Below, piece by piece: positions 36,903 to 46,359 of a stretch of 64,000 nucleotides of DNA. Origin of the DNA: Bradyrhizobium sp. YR681 (lineage in GTDB: Bacteria > Pseudomonadota > Alphaproteobacteria > Rhizobiales > Xanthobacteraceae). The DNA lies in assembly GCF_000282615.1 (NCBI RefSeq), contig NZ_AKIY01000205.1:1-64000 (forward strand). The letters are read 5' to 3'. The first letter of the stretch is position 1. Each line of letters begins with the position of its first letter. Position numbers and translations under genes: made by a program. The notes under the pieces are model-generated. The model ran no database searches and had not been told where the DNA came from. It saw only the letters and a program-made list of their open reading frames with translations.

Positions 36903-37419
36903 GGCTTACGCCCCCTCGATGCCCGCGGGCCCCGTCTTTTCGTGCACACAATGAGAGGCGACGATGCAGGTTGCGGATATTGACGCGCGGGAGCGTGCCA
37001 GAACTGTGTGTAAAAACTCTTAGGGGGTCCGGTCCGATACGGGAGGCCTCACGCCCCGAACCATGCGGCGCGGTGACGCTCCGGCAAAAAATCGAAAACA
37101 ACCCCATGCACAGTAGGGATCGGGCCGAAATCGTTGGCCTTTTCAAAAATTCGGTAAGGACGAAATTTTCGCTTGCGCCGTCGGGCAAAACAGGTGCAGA
37201 ATTGCATCATCGCCGACCGTGGGTTTGCCGCCGCACCGGTCCGTTAACCGTTCGGAAGGCATGGCCGTCTCGAACGGCATTGCCCTCCGCATCGGCAAGC
37301 TGGTCCGGTGCTGGTTGCGCGGCCCCTCTGATCCCCCTTTCAAGATCGCACGTTCGACGCCCCGGGCATCTGCAACGGGAATGGCCTCGACGCGACAATG
37401 GGATACAATGGAGTTCATG
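36903..37419. other. Divergent intergenic region, 517 bases
   Basis: Between the MFS and amidase starts. It has a patch of AT-rich words around 37083-37160 (AAAAATCGAAAACAACCCC and a TTTTCAAAAATTCGG segment) that could hold promoters, but no clear -35/-10 pair or palindrome. An amidase-frame extension to 37219 is open but carries no family residues and no ribosome-binding site. Confidence 0.4.
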
Positions 37420-38913
37420 ATGACCGCAGATGGCGCTGACCTTGACTACGGCTCGATCGGCGCACTGCTGGGCGCCCTGCACGCGCGCAAGCTGTCCGCG
37501 GCCGAGCTCCTCGAACACACGATCGCGCGCATCGAAGCGCTGGACGGACCGATCAATGCGATTGTCGTTCGCGATTTCGATCGTGCACGAGACGCCGCCC
37601 GCGCGGCCGACGCCGCACTTGGCCGCGGCGAGCGGCTGCCCCTGCTCGGCATCCCCGTGACCCTCAAAGAGCCGTTCAACGTTGCCGGCCTGCCGACGAC
37701 ATGGGGCTTTCCGCATTTCAGGGATTTTCAACCAAAAGAAGACGCGCTCGTCGTCTCGCGGTTGAAGGCGGCGGGCGCCATCATCATCGGCAAGACCAAC
37801 ATCCCGATCGGCCTCAGGGATTTCCAGAGCTACAACGAGATTCACGGCACGACGAACAATCCGTGGGATCTCGGCCGCTCGCCCGGCGGCTCCTCGGGCG
37901 GATCGGGAGCGGCGCTGGCCGCGGGCTTCGGTCCGCTCTCGATCGGCTCGGATATCGGCGGCTCGATCCGGGTGCCCGCGCATTTCTGCGGCGTGTTCGG
38001 CCACAAGCCGAGCCTCGGCCTGGTCCCGCTGCGCGGATACAGCCTGCCGCCAGCACCGCCCGTCCCGGGCCAGGGCGATCTCGCTGTCGTCGGGCCGATG
38101 GCGCGCACCGCCTCCGACCTTGCATTATCGCTCGATGTGATCGCCGGCCCCGATGAGACGCGCGACGGAATCGGCTATCGCCTTGCATTGCCTGCCCCGC
38201 GCCACCACGATCTCAAGAACTTCAAAATCCTCGTGGTCGATACGCATCCGTTGATGCCGACGGGTGACGCCGTACGCTCTGCTATCGGACGACTCGCCGA
38301 ACGGCTCGAACGCTCAGGCGCGCGGGTCGCGCGCGCGAGCACGTCGCTGCCCGATCTCGCCGACTCCGCGCGGCTCTACATGAAGCTGCTCAACGCAGCG
38401 CGAAGCCCCCGCCTGACACCGGCGGCTCTCGAAGACGCGCAAGCACTTGCCGCGACACTCTCGCCCGACGACCGCAGCCTCGAGGCCGAACGCGCCCGTG
38501 GCTGGGGCATGTTCCATCGTGACTGGCTGGCGATCGACGCGGCCCGCCTCCAGCTACAACAACGCTGGCAACTCTTCTTCCGCGCGTTCGATGCGGTGAT
38601 CTACCCGGCCGCCGCCGTGCCGGCGTTTCCACACGATCATTCCGAGCCGTTCGATGCACGGCAGCTCGACATCGATGGAAAACTCTACAACTATTCCGAT
38701 GCGTGCTTCATCTGGGCCGACCCCGCTTCGACCTGCGGACTGCCGGCAACCGCCGTTCCGATCGAGCGTACGCCTTCGGGCCTGCCGATCGGCGTGCAGA
38801 TCATCGGGCCGTATCTGGAGGACCGCACGACGATTGCGCTGGCCGGACTGGTCGAACGGGAATTCGGCGGCTTCGTCCCGCCGCCGGGGCTGGCTGCTGG
38901 TAGTGGCGCATGA
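37420..38913 (+). CDS. Amidase (amidase signature family)
   Basis: 497 residues taking the ATG at 37420, which has GGAG six bases before; in-frame ATGs at 37408 and 37417 are alternatives. Catalytic Ser-cisSer-Lys triad is visible: Lys83 (VTLKEPFN), Ser158 in SPGGSSGGSGAALAAG and Ser182 in GSDIGGSIRVPAHFCG. Such enzymes hydrolyse carboxamides, and some act on plant auxin amides, nylon oligomers or aryl amides; the substrate is not predictable. No signal peptide. Downstream sequence changes base composition sharply. Confidence 0.92.
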   Translation: MTADGADLDYGSIGALLGALHARKLSAAELLEHTIARIEALDGPINAIVVRDFDRARDAARAADAALGRGERLPLLGIPVTLKEPFNVAGLPTTWGFPHFRDFQPKEDALVVSRLKAAGAIIIGKTNIPIGLRDFQSYNEIHGTTNNPWDLGRSPGGSSGGSGAALAAGFGPLSIGSDIGGSIRVPAHFCGVFGHKPSLGLVPLRGYSLPPAPPVPGQGDLAVVGPMARTASDLALSLDVIAGPDETRDGIGYRLALPAPRHHDLKNFKILVVDTHPLMPTGDAVRSAIGRLAERLERSGARVARASTSLPDLADSARLYMKLLNAARSPRLTPAALEDAQALAATLSPDDRSLEAERARGWGMFHRDWLAIDAARLQLQQRWQLFFRAFDAVIYPAAAVPAFPHDHSEPFDARQLDIDGKLYNYSDACFIWADPASTCGLPATAVPIERTPSGLPIGVQIIGPYLEDRTTIALAGLVEREFGGFVPPPGLAAGSGA

Positions 38914-38935
38914 GACAGGCCATCATTTGCTTTGC

Positions 38936-39643
38936 ATGACCCGCCTCTTTTGCAACATATGGTCCAGAATTGTGATCGTCGAAGGGATCATGGGGTCCGG
39001 CAAGTCGACGACCGTACGGCGAATTGCTGATCGCTTGAAGGCTTCCGGTGTGTCCGCCCTCGGCATTACCGAGGGCACCAGCCCACATCCGATCCGCTTT
39101 GATTGGGACGTGCCATGGGAGGACATGCCGGCAACGCATCTGGCGAAGTCAGCCGCTGCGCGTTGGAGTGCCTACGCCAATTCTGCCGCGACGTCGGCGA
39201 GCATCACGGTTGTCGACGGACAGCTTTTCCATGGGAATTTAACGTCGCTGTTTTTGCTTGATGCCGACATCGCCCTGATCCGCAGCTACCTTTGTGAGGT
39301 GGTAGCCACTATCAAGCCGCTACATCCTTTGCTGATCTACTTTCACCAAGACGACGTTGACCGAGCGATTAGAGCGATTTCCGCTGAGCGGGGGGACTCA
39401 TGGGTGACATATCAGGTCAATTGGAAGCTGACGTCGCCGTACGCCGTTAGGCATGGCTACGCTGGTCTTCGGGGACTCATCGAGCTCTATCGTGATTATC
39501 GCCGGCTTACCGACGGTCTCTACGCGGAGCTCGATATCCCGAAGATCAGCATCGAGAACTCCGGAATGGAATGGGCGAAGTATGAAGAGACCATAGTTTC
39601 CGTCTTGGTGAACCCGGCCGGCGACGGGGGCCGCAATTCTTGA
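38936..39643 (+). CDS. P-loop kinase-like NTPase (thymidylate-kinase-like)
   Basis: 235 residues from the ATG at 38936; a GTG at 38972 just before the Walker A motif is possible, and neither has a good ribosome-binding site. Walker A VIVEGIMGSGKSTT (~13-26) resembles nucleotide kinases; later VVDGQLFHGNLTSLFL and LHPLLIYFHQDD suggest a phosphate-acceptor and DD region. A similar domain occurs in deoxynucleoside and sugar kinases. Codon use is markedly less G/C-rich than in neighbouring genes, which hints at transfer. No partner gene. Confidence 0.7.
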   Translation: MTRLFCNIWSRIVIVEGIMGSGKSTTVRRIADRLKASGVSALGITEGTSPHPIRFDWDVPWEDMPATHLAKSAAARWSAYANSAATSASITVVDGQLFHGNLTSLFLLDADIALIRSYLCEVVATIKPLHPLLIYFHQDDVDRAIRAISAERGDSWVTYQVNWKLTSPYAVRHGYAGLRGLIELYRDYRRLTDGLYAELDIPKISIENSGMEWAKYEETIVSVLVNPAGDGGRNS

Positions 39644-39953
39644 TCGCTCTATGACTGAGCTAGAGAAGATGCTTGCGTGCTGAGCGAGTGGCGACAGGCG
39701 GCGCTGGTCTGCTCCGGGTCAAAAGCTGACACCCGGCGGGGTGCGCGGCAAGTTCAGCTACGGGCCAGAAGCAGTCTTTCTTTTTGGTCCGCGTGGCGCC
39801 ACGAGCCCGGTTCTCGCATTCAAAAGAGCATTGCAGTGATCCCAGTCAACGCAAGACCGTTTACAATCTGTACAAGGTGATCATGCTATTACGTGCGCCG
39901 TGGCTATTCACAGACTTTGCAGCGGCGTCACCGCTTTGCTTTCGCGCGAGGGC
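39644..39953. other. Non-coding, lower-GC stretch
   Basis: About 310 bases between the kinase-like gene and the lipoprotein gene. Contains GGGTCAAAAGC at 39717-39727, a word also present at 40774-40784 on the other side of the lipoprotein gene. Nothing else identified. Confidence 0.4.
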
Positions 39954-40655
39954 ATGCGCCTGAGCGCGGCCCTTGTGAGCCTGGGCGCTCTGGGTTTGCT
40001 GGCGGCTTGCGGGGGCGGGGACGACGCCGCGTTTCGCTATCGGCTATCCTTTTCGGTCGCGATCAATGAAGCGGTCAGGTCCGGCTCCAGCATCATCGCA
40101 GTGCGCTACTGGACCGGGGGAGCCTCCTGGGGAACCGGCAAGGCGACCTATTCTATCGTCAAGGGCGTTGCCCCGGTCATAGACCTTGGCCAATACGGCA
40201 TGCTGGTCGCGTCGATGGCTTCCAATGGCGAGGAATGGTTCAGGCGTAAGAAGCAGTACGGACTGACCTGCAAGAAACCGCTTACGGCGGACTCGCTGCC
40301 CGCCAAATTCAGTCAGGAGCCGGCGGTGCTCGCCAATCTGCAACAAGGCAGGCGCGACTTAACGGACGACTCCTATCCCGCCTTCATCTGGTTTCCGTAC
40401 GGCCAACCCTACGAGCGCGCGCAGCAGCTCTGCCCGGAAGAATTCTCCCGCGCGATCGGTGCCAACATCGAATTGCAATCCGTCACGATCGAGGTCGCGC
40501 CCGACGCACCGCTGCTGACCAGATTGAATATTAGCGCCCCCTGGTTGGACGAGATCCGAGCCGATCAAACGAGGCTGGGTGGAGTCACCACCACAGCTGG
40601 AGTTTTCAAGCCGCGCCGCACAATCATGATCGAAACAGACGACCCCACAAACTGA
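39954..40655 (+). CDS. Putative lipoprotein
   Basis: 233 residues from the ATG at 39954; a GTG at 39900 in frame is possible. The N-terminus is a lipoprotein signal peptide (hydrophobic to LGLLAAC, lipobox LAAC with Cys19), then a Gly/Asp linker and a soluble domain of unknown family (e.g. RYRLSFSVAINEAV, PAFIWFPYGQPYERAQQLCPEEF). Two further Cys near the middle may form a disulfide. Likely anchored in the inner or outer membrane, facing the periplasm. No domain recognised and no functional neighbour. Confidence 0.72.
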   Translation: MRLSAALVSLGALGLLAACGGGDDAAFRYRLSFSVAINEAVRSGSSIIAVRYWTGGASWGTGKATYSIVKGVAPVIDLGQYGMLVASMASNGEEWFRRKKQYGLTCKKPLTADSLPAKFSQEPAVLANLQQGRRDLTDDSYPAFIWFPYGQPYERAQQLCPEEFSRAIGANIELQSVTIEVAPDAPLLTRLNISAPWLDEIRADQTRLGGVTTTAGVFKPRRTIMIETDDPTN

Positions 40656-40951
40656 GGGCTGCTTTGAGGCTGAAATGTCTCCTGTGGGTCAAACTAAGAA
40701 GAACTCAGCCTGAGCAAATCTAGTCCGCCGTGCCCCAATAAGCGGACCTCCACGAGGTGCGCCACCACTTCGCTGATGGGTCAAAAGCGGCGATGGACGC
40801 CAAGTTGGATCGGCGTCCGGTTCGGCCCTGATAGCCCACATGAAAACGCGCTCAATTGATCTCCGGCTAAGGGTCACAATCGGCAATGCGCTGGCCCATC
40901 AGAAGCTTGATTCGTCCCTCAGGCGCCGACAAAGTTCTTATGAGCCACCCT
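40656..40951. other. Non-coding gap, 296 bases
   Basis: Between the lipoprotein and TetR gene ends. Contains GTCCGC (40723-40728) and GCGGAC (40742-40747) as a loose inverted repeat, and the GGGTCAAAAGC word at 40774-40784. It looks like degenerate intergenic repeat material; no gene is supported. Confidence 0.4.
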
Positions 40952-41557
40952 CTAGGTCTTCTCGGCCGACTGCGCCTCGACCGCCTGCACAGCCACATCA
41001 GCCACTTGCCGCAGCGCTTCGCGATCCGAGCCTGACGACGCCATCACGCCCATGCCGACGGACACCGCCGAGACATAGCGCGCGAGCGCGGCGGGGTCGG
41101 AGGTCGGTTTGAGATCGCCTTCCGCCTTCGCGCGAACAAAACGCTCGCGGAGCTGGTCCTCGTTCTGGGCTCTGCGGGCGGCGAGCTCGAAGGGGACGTT
41201 TTCGGAGCCGGTGCCGCAGGCGATGCCGCCCTGCACCAGCAGGCAGCCGGGCGGATTGGCGGGGTCGGTCTGCTTGTCGGCGATGCCCATCAGCATCCGT
41301 TCGGCGACGGCGCGGGCCGTCGGCGCTGCAACCACCTCGTCCATCCAGACGCCGCGGAGCTTGGTGTAGCGATCGAGCGCGGCCTTGAGCAGGCCTTCCT
41401 TGTTGCCGAAACAGGCGTAGAGGCTCGGCGGATTGATGCCCATGGCCTCGGTGAGCTGGGCGATGGTGGCGCCCTCATAGCCATGGCGCCAAAACACTTC
41501 CATCGCCTGGTCCAACGCCATTTCAGCGTCGAATTCGCGGGGGCGTCCCATGCCCAT
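40952..41557 (-). CDS. TetR/AcrR family transcriptional regulator
   Basis: 201 residues from the ATG at 41557 (MGMGRPREF), which has GAGGAG nine bases before. DNA-binding domain: ALDQAMEVFWRHGYEGATIAQLTEAMGINPPSLYACFGNKEGLLKAALDRY. The rest is the TetR ligand domain with Cys in PPGCLLVQGGIACG. It is divergent from the AcrA/AcrB-type pump genes, with a 16-base palindrome just upstream of the pump adaptor, so it is very likely the pump repressor. Confidence 0.93.
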   Translation of the reverse strand: MGMGRPREFDAEMALDQAMEVFWRHGYEGATIAQLTEAMGINPPSLYACFGNKEGLLKAALDRYTKLRGVWMDEVVAAPTARAVAERMLMGIADKQTDPANPPGCLLVQGGIACGTGSENVPFELAARRAQNEDQLRERFVRAKAEGDLKPTSDPAALARYVSAVSVGMGVMASSGSDREALRQVADVAVQAVEAQSAEKT

Positions 41558-41726
41558 GTGCCTGTTCTCCTCGAAATCGGCGTCGTCCCTCAACCTAACG
41601 CCTGACCCTATCTATTTGTTCTCGCTTTATTTTCTCTTCCACTTGCCAACTCTTGCGGTAAGCGGCTACAATTTTCTTAGTGAATGGTACATAAGTATCT
41701 TGCACTGCGGCATCCAGCTCCACATC

Positions 41727-41742
41727 TGTAGTGAACACTACA
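41727..41742. promoter_or_regulatory. TetR operator upstream of the AcrAB-type pump
   Basis: TGTAGTG-AA-CACTACA: perfect 7-base arms with a 2-base spacer, ending 16 bases before the adaptor start. Its position over the start region of the adaptor transcript fits repression by the divergent TetR protein. Confidence 0.65.
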
Positions 41743-41758
41743 TATCTGGAGCGCGCAA

Positions 41759-43003
41759 ATGCATCCCTCGCAAAACTCCCCCCGCACCGGCCGTTTCCGC
41801 CGCCTTCTCGGCGGCGTCGCCGTCGTGGGCGCCCTCGCCGTCACAGGCTCGATCGCGACCGGCCATTACTTCCGTGCAGCCCAAGCGACGGCAACGGCCG
41901 CCGCGGCTGAGCAAGCCGTCTCCGTCACCGTCGCGCTGATCGAACCGAAGCAGACCGTGCTCTGGGACGATTTCTCCGGCCGGCTCGAGGCGATCCAGCG
42001 CGTCGAGCTTCGCCCGCGCGTGGCCGGTGCGATCCTCAGCACCAATTTCACCGAAGGTGCGCTGGTGAAGGCCGGCGACGTCCTGTTCAAGATCGACCCG
42101 GCGCCTTACGCGGCGGAGGTCGACAAGGCCAACGCGCAGCTCGAAGCCGCCAAGGCGCGCGTCGTGTTCACCCAGAGCGAGCTCGAGCGCGGCGCGCAGC
42201 TGGTCGGCAACGCCGTGGTCACCCGCCGCGACTACGACCAGCGCGACAACGCCAATCGCGAAGCCATCGCCAATGTGAAGGCCGCAGAGGCGACGCTCCA
42301 GACCGCGAAGCTCAATCTCGACTATACCGAGGTGCGTGCGCCCGTGGACGGCCGCGTCGGCAAGTTCGAGATCACCGTCGGCAACCTCGTCGCCGCCGGC
42401 ACCGCCTCTCCCGTCCTGACCTCGCTGGTCTCGGTCAATCCGATCTACGCCTCGTTCGATGCCGATGAAGAGGTCGTGCTGCGCGCGCTGAACTCGATCG
42501 CAGATGGCACCGGCCAGCGCGGCAAGCTCGACCAGATCCCGGTGGAGATGACGACATCAGGCGGCCTCTCGGCGAAGGGCCACATCCAGCTGATCGACAA
42601 CCAGGTCAACGGCCAGAGCGGCACCATCCGCGTCCGCGCGGTATTCCGGAATGAGGACGGGCGCCTCATCCCCGGCCAGTTCGCGCGCGTGCGGATGGGG
42701 CAACCGAAGCAGCAGGCGCTGGTGATGATCGACGAGCGCGCGATCGGCACCGACCAGGACAAGAAGTTCGTGATGGCGGTCGGTGACGACAGCCGCGCGG
42801 TCTATCGGCCGATCACGCTCGGCGGTGCCGTCGACGGCCTGCGCATCGTCACCGCGGGCCTGAAGCCCGGCGACCGCATCGTGGTCAACGGTCTGCAACG
42901 CGTGCGTCCCGGCGCCCTCCTCAAGACCGAGGTCGCGGCGATGGGCGCGCGCGGGCCGCAGCAGGCATCGAACCACAGCAACCAGGACGTGGTGCAACGC
43001 TAG
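41759..43003 (+). CDS. RND efflux periplasmic adaptor (AcrA/MexE-like)
   Basis: 414 residues, GGAG seven bases before the ATG. An N-terminal hydrophobic anchor (~18-36) is followed by the lipoyl half-domain (LRPRVAGAILSTNFTEGALVKAGDVLFKIDPAPY), a helical hairpin (~125-175), and the LNLDYTEVRAPVDGRVGKFEITVGNLV barrel region. It couples the permease encoded next to an outer-membrane channel. A hairpin repeat separates it from the permease gene. Controlled by the divergent TetR gene. Confidence 0.93.
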   Translation: MHPSQNSPRTGRFRRLLGGVAVVGALAVTGSIATGHYFRAAQATATAAAAEQAVSVTVALIEPKQTVLWDDFSGRLEAIQRVELRPRVAGAILSTNFTEGALVKAGDVLFKIDPAPYAAEVDKANAQLEAAKARVVFTQSELERGAQLVGNAVVTRRDYDQRDNANREAIANVKAAEATLQTAKLNLDYTEVRAPVDGRVGKFEITVGNLVAAGTASPVLTSLVSVNPIYASFDADEEVVLRALNSIADGTGQRGKLDQIPVEMTTSGGLSAKGHIQLIDNQVNGQSGTIRVRAVFRNEDGRLIPGQFARVRMGQPKQQALVMIDERAIGTDQDKKFVMAVGDDSRAVYRPITLGGAVDGLRIVTAGLKPGDRIVVNGLQRVRPGALLKTEVAAMGARGPQQASNHSNQDVVQR

Positions 43004-43011
43004 TGTTCTCT

Positions 43012-43120
43012 GTCGTTCCGGGGGCGCCTAGCGCGAACCCGGAATCCAGAAATGACTGAACTCCGACCACTTCACCTCGAGATTCCGGGTTCGCGGGCGG
43101 CGCCCGCGCCCCGGAATGAC
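43012..43120. repeat. Intergenic palindromic element between pump adaptor and permease
   Basis: Left arm 43012-43046 (starts GTCGTTCCGGGG, ends GAACCCGGAATC) is the inverse of right arm 43081-43120 (starts GATTCCGGGTTCG, ends CCCCGGAATGAC), with a 34-base loop. It resembles the short GTCATTCCGGGG-type palindromic repeats scattered in Bradyrhizobium intergenic regions. It can fold as a long hairpin within the pump transcript. Confidence 0.7.
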
Positions 43121-43153
43121 GGTGGCGTGTAGATATTGCCCAGGGGCAAGGCC

Positions 43154-46100
43154 ATGAATCTCTCAAAGTTCTTCATCGATCGTCCGATTTTCGCCGGCGT
43201 GCTGTCGGTCCTGATCTTCCTCGCCGGCCTGATCTCGCTGTTCGCGATGCCGATCTCGGAATATCCCGACGTCGTGCCGCCCTCGGTGCTGGTGCGCGCG
43301 ACTTATCCCGGCGCCAATCCCAAGGTGATCGCGGAGACGGTGGCGACCCCGATCGAGGAGCAGATCAACGGCGTCGAAGGCATGCTCTACATGTCGAGCC
43401 AGGCCACCACCGACGGCGCCATGACGCTGACGGTGACGTTCCGCCTCGGCACCGATCCCGACAAGGCGACGCAGCTGGTGCAGAACCGCGTGCAGCAGGC
43501 CGAGCCGCGCCTGCCGGCCGTGGTGCGCCAGCTCGGCATCATCACCAAGAAGTCCTCGCCCGACCTCACCATGGTCGTGCATTTGCTGTCGCCCAACGGC
43601 CGCTACGACATGACGTATCTGCGCAATTACGCGGTGCTCAACGTCAAGGACCGTTTGGCGAGGATCGACGGCGTCGGCGACGTGCAGCTCTACGGCGCCG
43701 GCGACTATTCGATGCGGGTCTGGGTCGATCCGCAGAAGGCGGCCGAGCATGGCCTGACCGCCAGCGACATCGTGCGGGCGATCCAGGCGCAGAACGTCGA
43801 GGCCGCCGCCGGCGTCGTCGGCTCCTCCCCGAACGTCAGGGGTATCGATCTGCAGCTTTCGGTCAACGCCGAGGGGCGTCTTGCCAATGAAGATCAGTTC
43901 GGCGACATCGTGGTCAAGACCGGTACGCGCGGCGAAGTCGTGCGCCTGCGCGACGTCGCCCGCATCGAGCTTGGCGCGTCCGAATACGGCCTGCGCTCGC
44001 TGCTCGACAACAAGCAGGCGGTGGCGATCCCGATCTTCCAGGCGCCCGGCTCCAATGCGCTCCAGATTTCCGACCACGTCCGCGCCACCATGGCCGAGAT
44101 CAAGAAGAACATGCCGGAAGGCGTGTCCTACCAGATCGTCTACGATCCCACCCAGTTCGTGCGCTCCTCGATCGAGGCCGTCATCCACACGCTGCTGGAG
44201 GCGATCGCGCTGGTGGTGCTGGTCGTGATCCTGTTCCTCCAGACCTGGCGCGCCTCGATCATTCCGCTGCTGGCCGTTCCGGTGTCGATCGTCGGCACCT
44301 TCGCGGTGATGCACGTGTTCGGCTTCTCCATCAACGCGCTCAGCCTGTTCGGCCTCGTGCTCGCCATCGGCATCGTCGTCGACGACGCCATCGTCGTGGT
44401 AGAGAACGTCGAGCGCAACATCGAGGGCGGGCTGTCGCCGCGCGATGCCACCTATCAGGCGATGCGCGAGGTGTCCGGTCCGATCATCGCGATCGCGATG
44501 GTGCTGATCGCCGTGTTCGTGCCGCTCGCCTTCATCTCCGGCCTCACCGGGCAGTTCTACAAGCAGTTCGCGCTGACGATCGCGATCTCGACCGTGATCT
44601 CCGCCGTCAACTCGCTGACACTGTCGCCGGCGCTGTCGGCGCTGCTGCTCAAGGGCCATAACGAGCCGAAGGACCGGCCGACGATCATCATGGAAAAGAG
44701 CCTCGGCTGGTTCTTCCGCGGCTTCAACAACGCGTTCACCCGTTCCTCGGAGAATTACAGCGGCACCGTCACCAAGGTGATCTCGGGCAAGGCCGCGGTG
44801 ATGGGCCTCTACGTGGTGCTGGTCGGCGTGACCGCCCTGCTGTTCCAGCAGGTGCCGAGCGGATTCGTGCCGGGCCAGGACAAGCAATATCTGGTCGGCT
44901 TCTCGCGGCTGCCGGATGGTGCCACGCTCGACCGCACCGAAGAGGTGATCCGCAAGATGAGCGACATCGCGCTGACCCAGCCCGGCGTCGAAAGTTCGGT
45001 CGCCTTTCCGGGCCTGTCGATCTCCGGCTTCACCAACTCCTCGAACGCGGGCATCGTGTTCTCGACGCTGAAACCGTTCGACGAGCGCAAGGGGGCGGCC
45101 CTGAGCGGAAATGCCATCGCAGCGGATCTGAACAAGAAATATGCCGGCATCCAGGAAGCCTTCATCGCGATGTTCCCGCCGCCGCCGGTCAATGGCCTCG
45201 GCACCATCGGCGGTTTCAAGCTCCAGATCGAGGATCGCGCCGGTCTCGGCTATGAGGCGCTGAACGAGGCGACCAACGCGTTCATGGCGGCGATGCAGAA
45301 GGCGCCTGAAATCGCCGGCGTGTTCTCCAGCTTCCAGGTCAACGTGCCCCAGCTGTTCGCCGACATCGACCGCACCAAGGCGCTCCAGCTTGGCGTGCCC
45401 GTGCCGGAGGTGTTCAACACGCTCCAGATCTACCTTGGCTCCTACTACGTGAACGACTTCAACAAGTTTGGCCGCACCTATTCGGTCCGGGTCCAGGCCG
45501 ACGCGCCGTTCCGCGCCCGTGCCGACGACATCAGGCAGTTGAAGGTGCGCTCCTCCTCCGGCGATATGGTGCCCTTGTCGGCACTGCTGCAGATCCGGCA
45601 GAGCGCCGGGCCCGAGCGCGCGATCCGCTACAACGGCTTCCTGTCCTCCGACATCAACGCAGCGGCAGCGCCCGGCTTCTCATCCGGCCAGGCACAGGAA
45701 GCGGCGACTCGGATTGCGGCCGAGACGCTGCCGCCCGGCTTTGCCTTCGAATGGACCGACCTGACCTATCAGGAGTTCATCGCCGGCAATTCCGGCCTCT
45801 GGGTGTTCCCGCTGGCGATCCTGCTGGTGTTCCTGGTGCTGGCCGCGCTCTATGAGAGCCTGACCCTGCCGCTCTCGATCATCATGATCGTGCCGATGGG
45901 CCTGCTGGCGGCGATGTTCGGCGTCTGGATCTCCAAGGGCGACAACAACGTCTTCACCCAGATCGGCTTGATCGTGCTGGTCGGCCTCTCCGCCAAGAAC
46001 GCGATCCTGATCGTCGAGTTCGCGCGCGAGCTCGAATTCGCCGGACGCACGCCGATCCGGGCCGCGATCGAGGCGAGCCGCTTGCGGCTTCGCCCGATCC

Positions 46101-46354
46101 TGATGACGTCGATGGCCTTCATCATGGGCGTGCTGCCGCTGGTGCTCTCGACCGGCGCGGGCTCGGAGATGCGGCGGGCGATGGGCGTTGCGGTGTTCTC
46201 CGGCATGATCGGCGTCACCGTGTTCGGACTGTTCCTGACGCCGGTGTTCTACGTGCTGCTGCGAACCGTCACCGGCAACAAGCCGCTGGTGCATCACGGC
46301 AGCGGCTCCAGTGTGGCCCCGGTGCAGGGGCTTAGCCATGAAGCCGGGCACTAA
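43154..46354 (+). CDS. RND efflux transporter permease (AcrB/MexF-like, HAE1)
   Basis: 1066 residues from the ATG at 43154 (MNLSKFFIDRPIFAGVL), preceded by AAGG. Twelve membrane helices and two large loops. The proton-relay Asp pair is in LAIGIVVDDAIVVVENVERN (~407-426) and the family sequence SISGFTNSSNAGIVF is in the second loop. The HAE1 group exports hydrophobic drugs. It is cotranscribed with the adaptor gene unless the hairpin between them stops transcription. No outer-membrane channel gene follows. Confidence 0.93.
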   Translation: MNLSKFFIDRPIFAGVLSVLIFLAGLISLFAMPISEYPDVVPPSVLVRATYPGANPKVIAETVATPIEEQINGVEGMLYMSSQATTDGAMTLTVTFRLGTDPDKATQLVQNRVQQAEPRLPAVVRQLGIITKKSSPDLTMVVHLLSPNGRYDMTYLRNYAVLNVKDRLARIDGVGDVQLYGAGDYSMRVWVDPQKAAEHGLTASDIVRAIQAQNVEAAAGVVGSSPNVRGIDLQLSVNAEGRLANEDQFGDIVVKTGTRGEVVRLRDVARIELGASEYGLRSLLDNKQAVAIPIFQAPGSNALQISDHVRATMAEIKKNMPEGVSYQIVYDPTQFVRSSIEAVIHTLLEAIALVVLVVILFLQTWRASIIPLLAVPVSIVGTFAVMHVFGFSINALSLFGLVLAIGIVVDDAIVVVENVERNIEGGLSPRDATYQAMREVSGPIIAIAMVLIAVFVPLAFISGLTGQFYKQFALTIAISTVISAVNSLTLSPALSALLLKGHNEPKDRPTIIMEKSLGWFFRGFNNAFTRSSENYSGTVTKVISGKAAVMGLYVVLVGVTALLFQQVPSGFVPGQDKQYLVGFSRLPDGATLDRTEEVIRKMSDIALTQPGVESSVAFPGLSISGFTNSSNAGIVFSTLKPFDERKGAALSGNAIAADLNKKYAGIQEAFIAMFPPPPVNGLGTIGGFKLQIEDRAGLGYEALNEATNAFMAAMQKAPEIAGVFSSFQVNVPQLFADIDRTKALQLGVPVPEVFNTLQIYLGSYYVNDFNKFGRTYSVRVQADAPFRARADDIRQLKVRSSSGDMVPLSALLQIRQSAGPERAIRYNGFLSSDINAAAAPGFSSGQAQEAATRIAAETLPPGFAFEWTDLTYQEFIAGNSGLWVFPLAILLVFLVLAALYESLTLPLSIIMIVPMGLLAAMFGVWISKGDNNVFTQIGLIVLVGLSAKNAILIVEFARELEFAGRTPIRAAIEASRLRLRPILMTSMAFIMGVLPLVLSTGAGSEMRRAMGVAVFSGMIGVTVFGLFLTPVFYVLLRTVTGNKPLVHHGSGSSVAPVQGLSHEAGH

Positions 46355-46359
46355 AGCTG

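Noticed and set aside
37219-37419. N-terminal extension of the amidase gene
   Set aside because: Open but without family residues or ribosome-binding site; the ATG at 37420 follows GGAG and fits the family start.
43163-44887. Long minus-strand open frame (574 codons) opposite the RND permease
   Set aside because: Low-complexity, His/Arg/Asp-rich translation with no motif; shadow of the permease gene.
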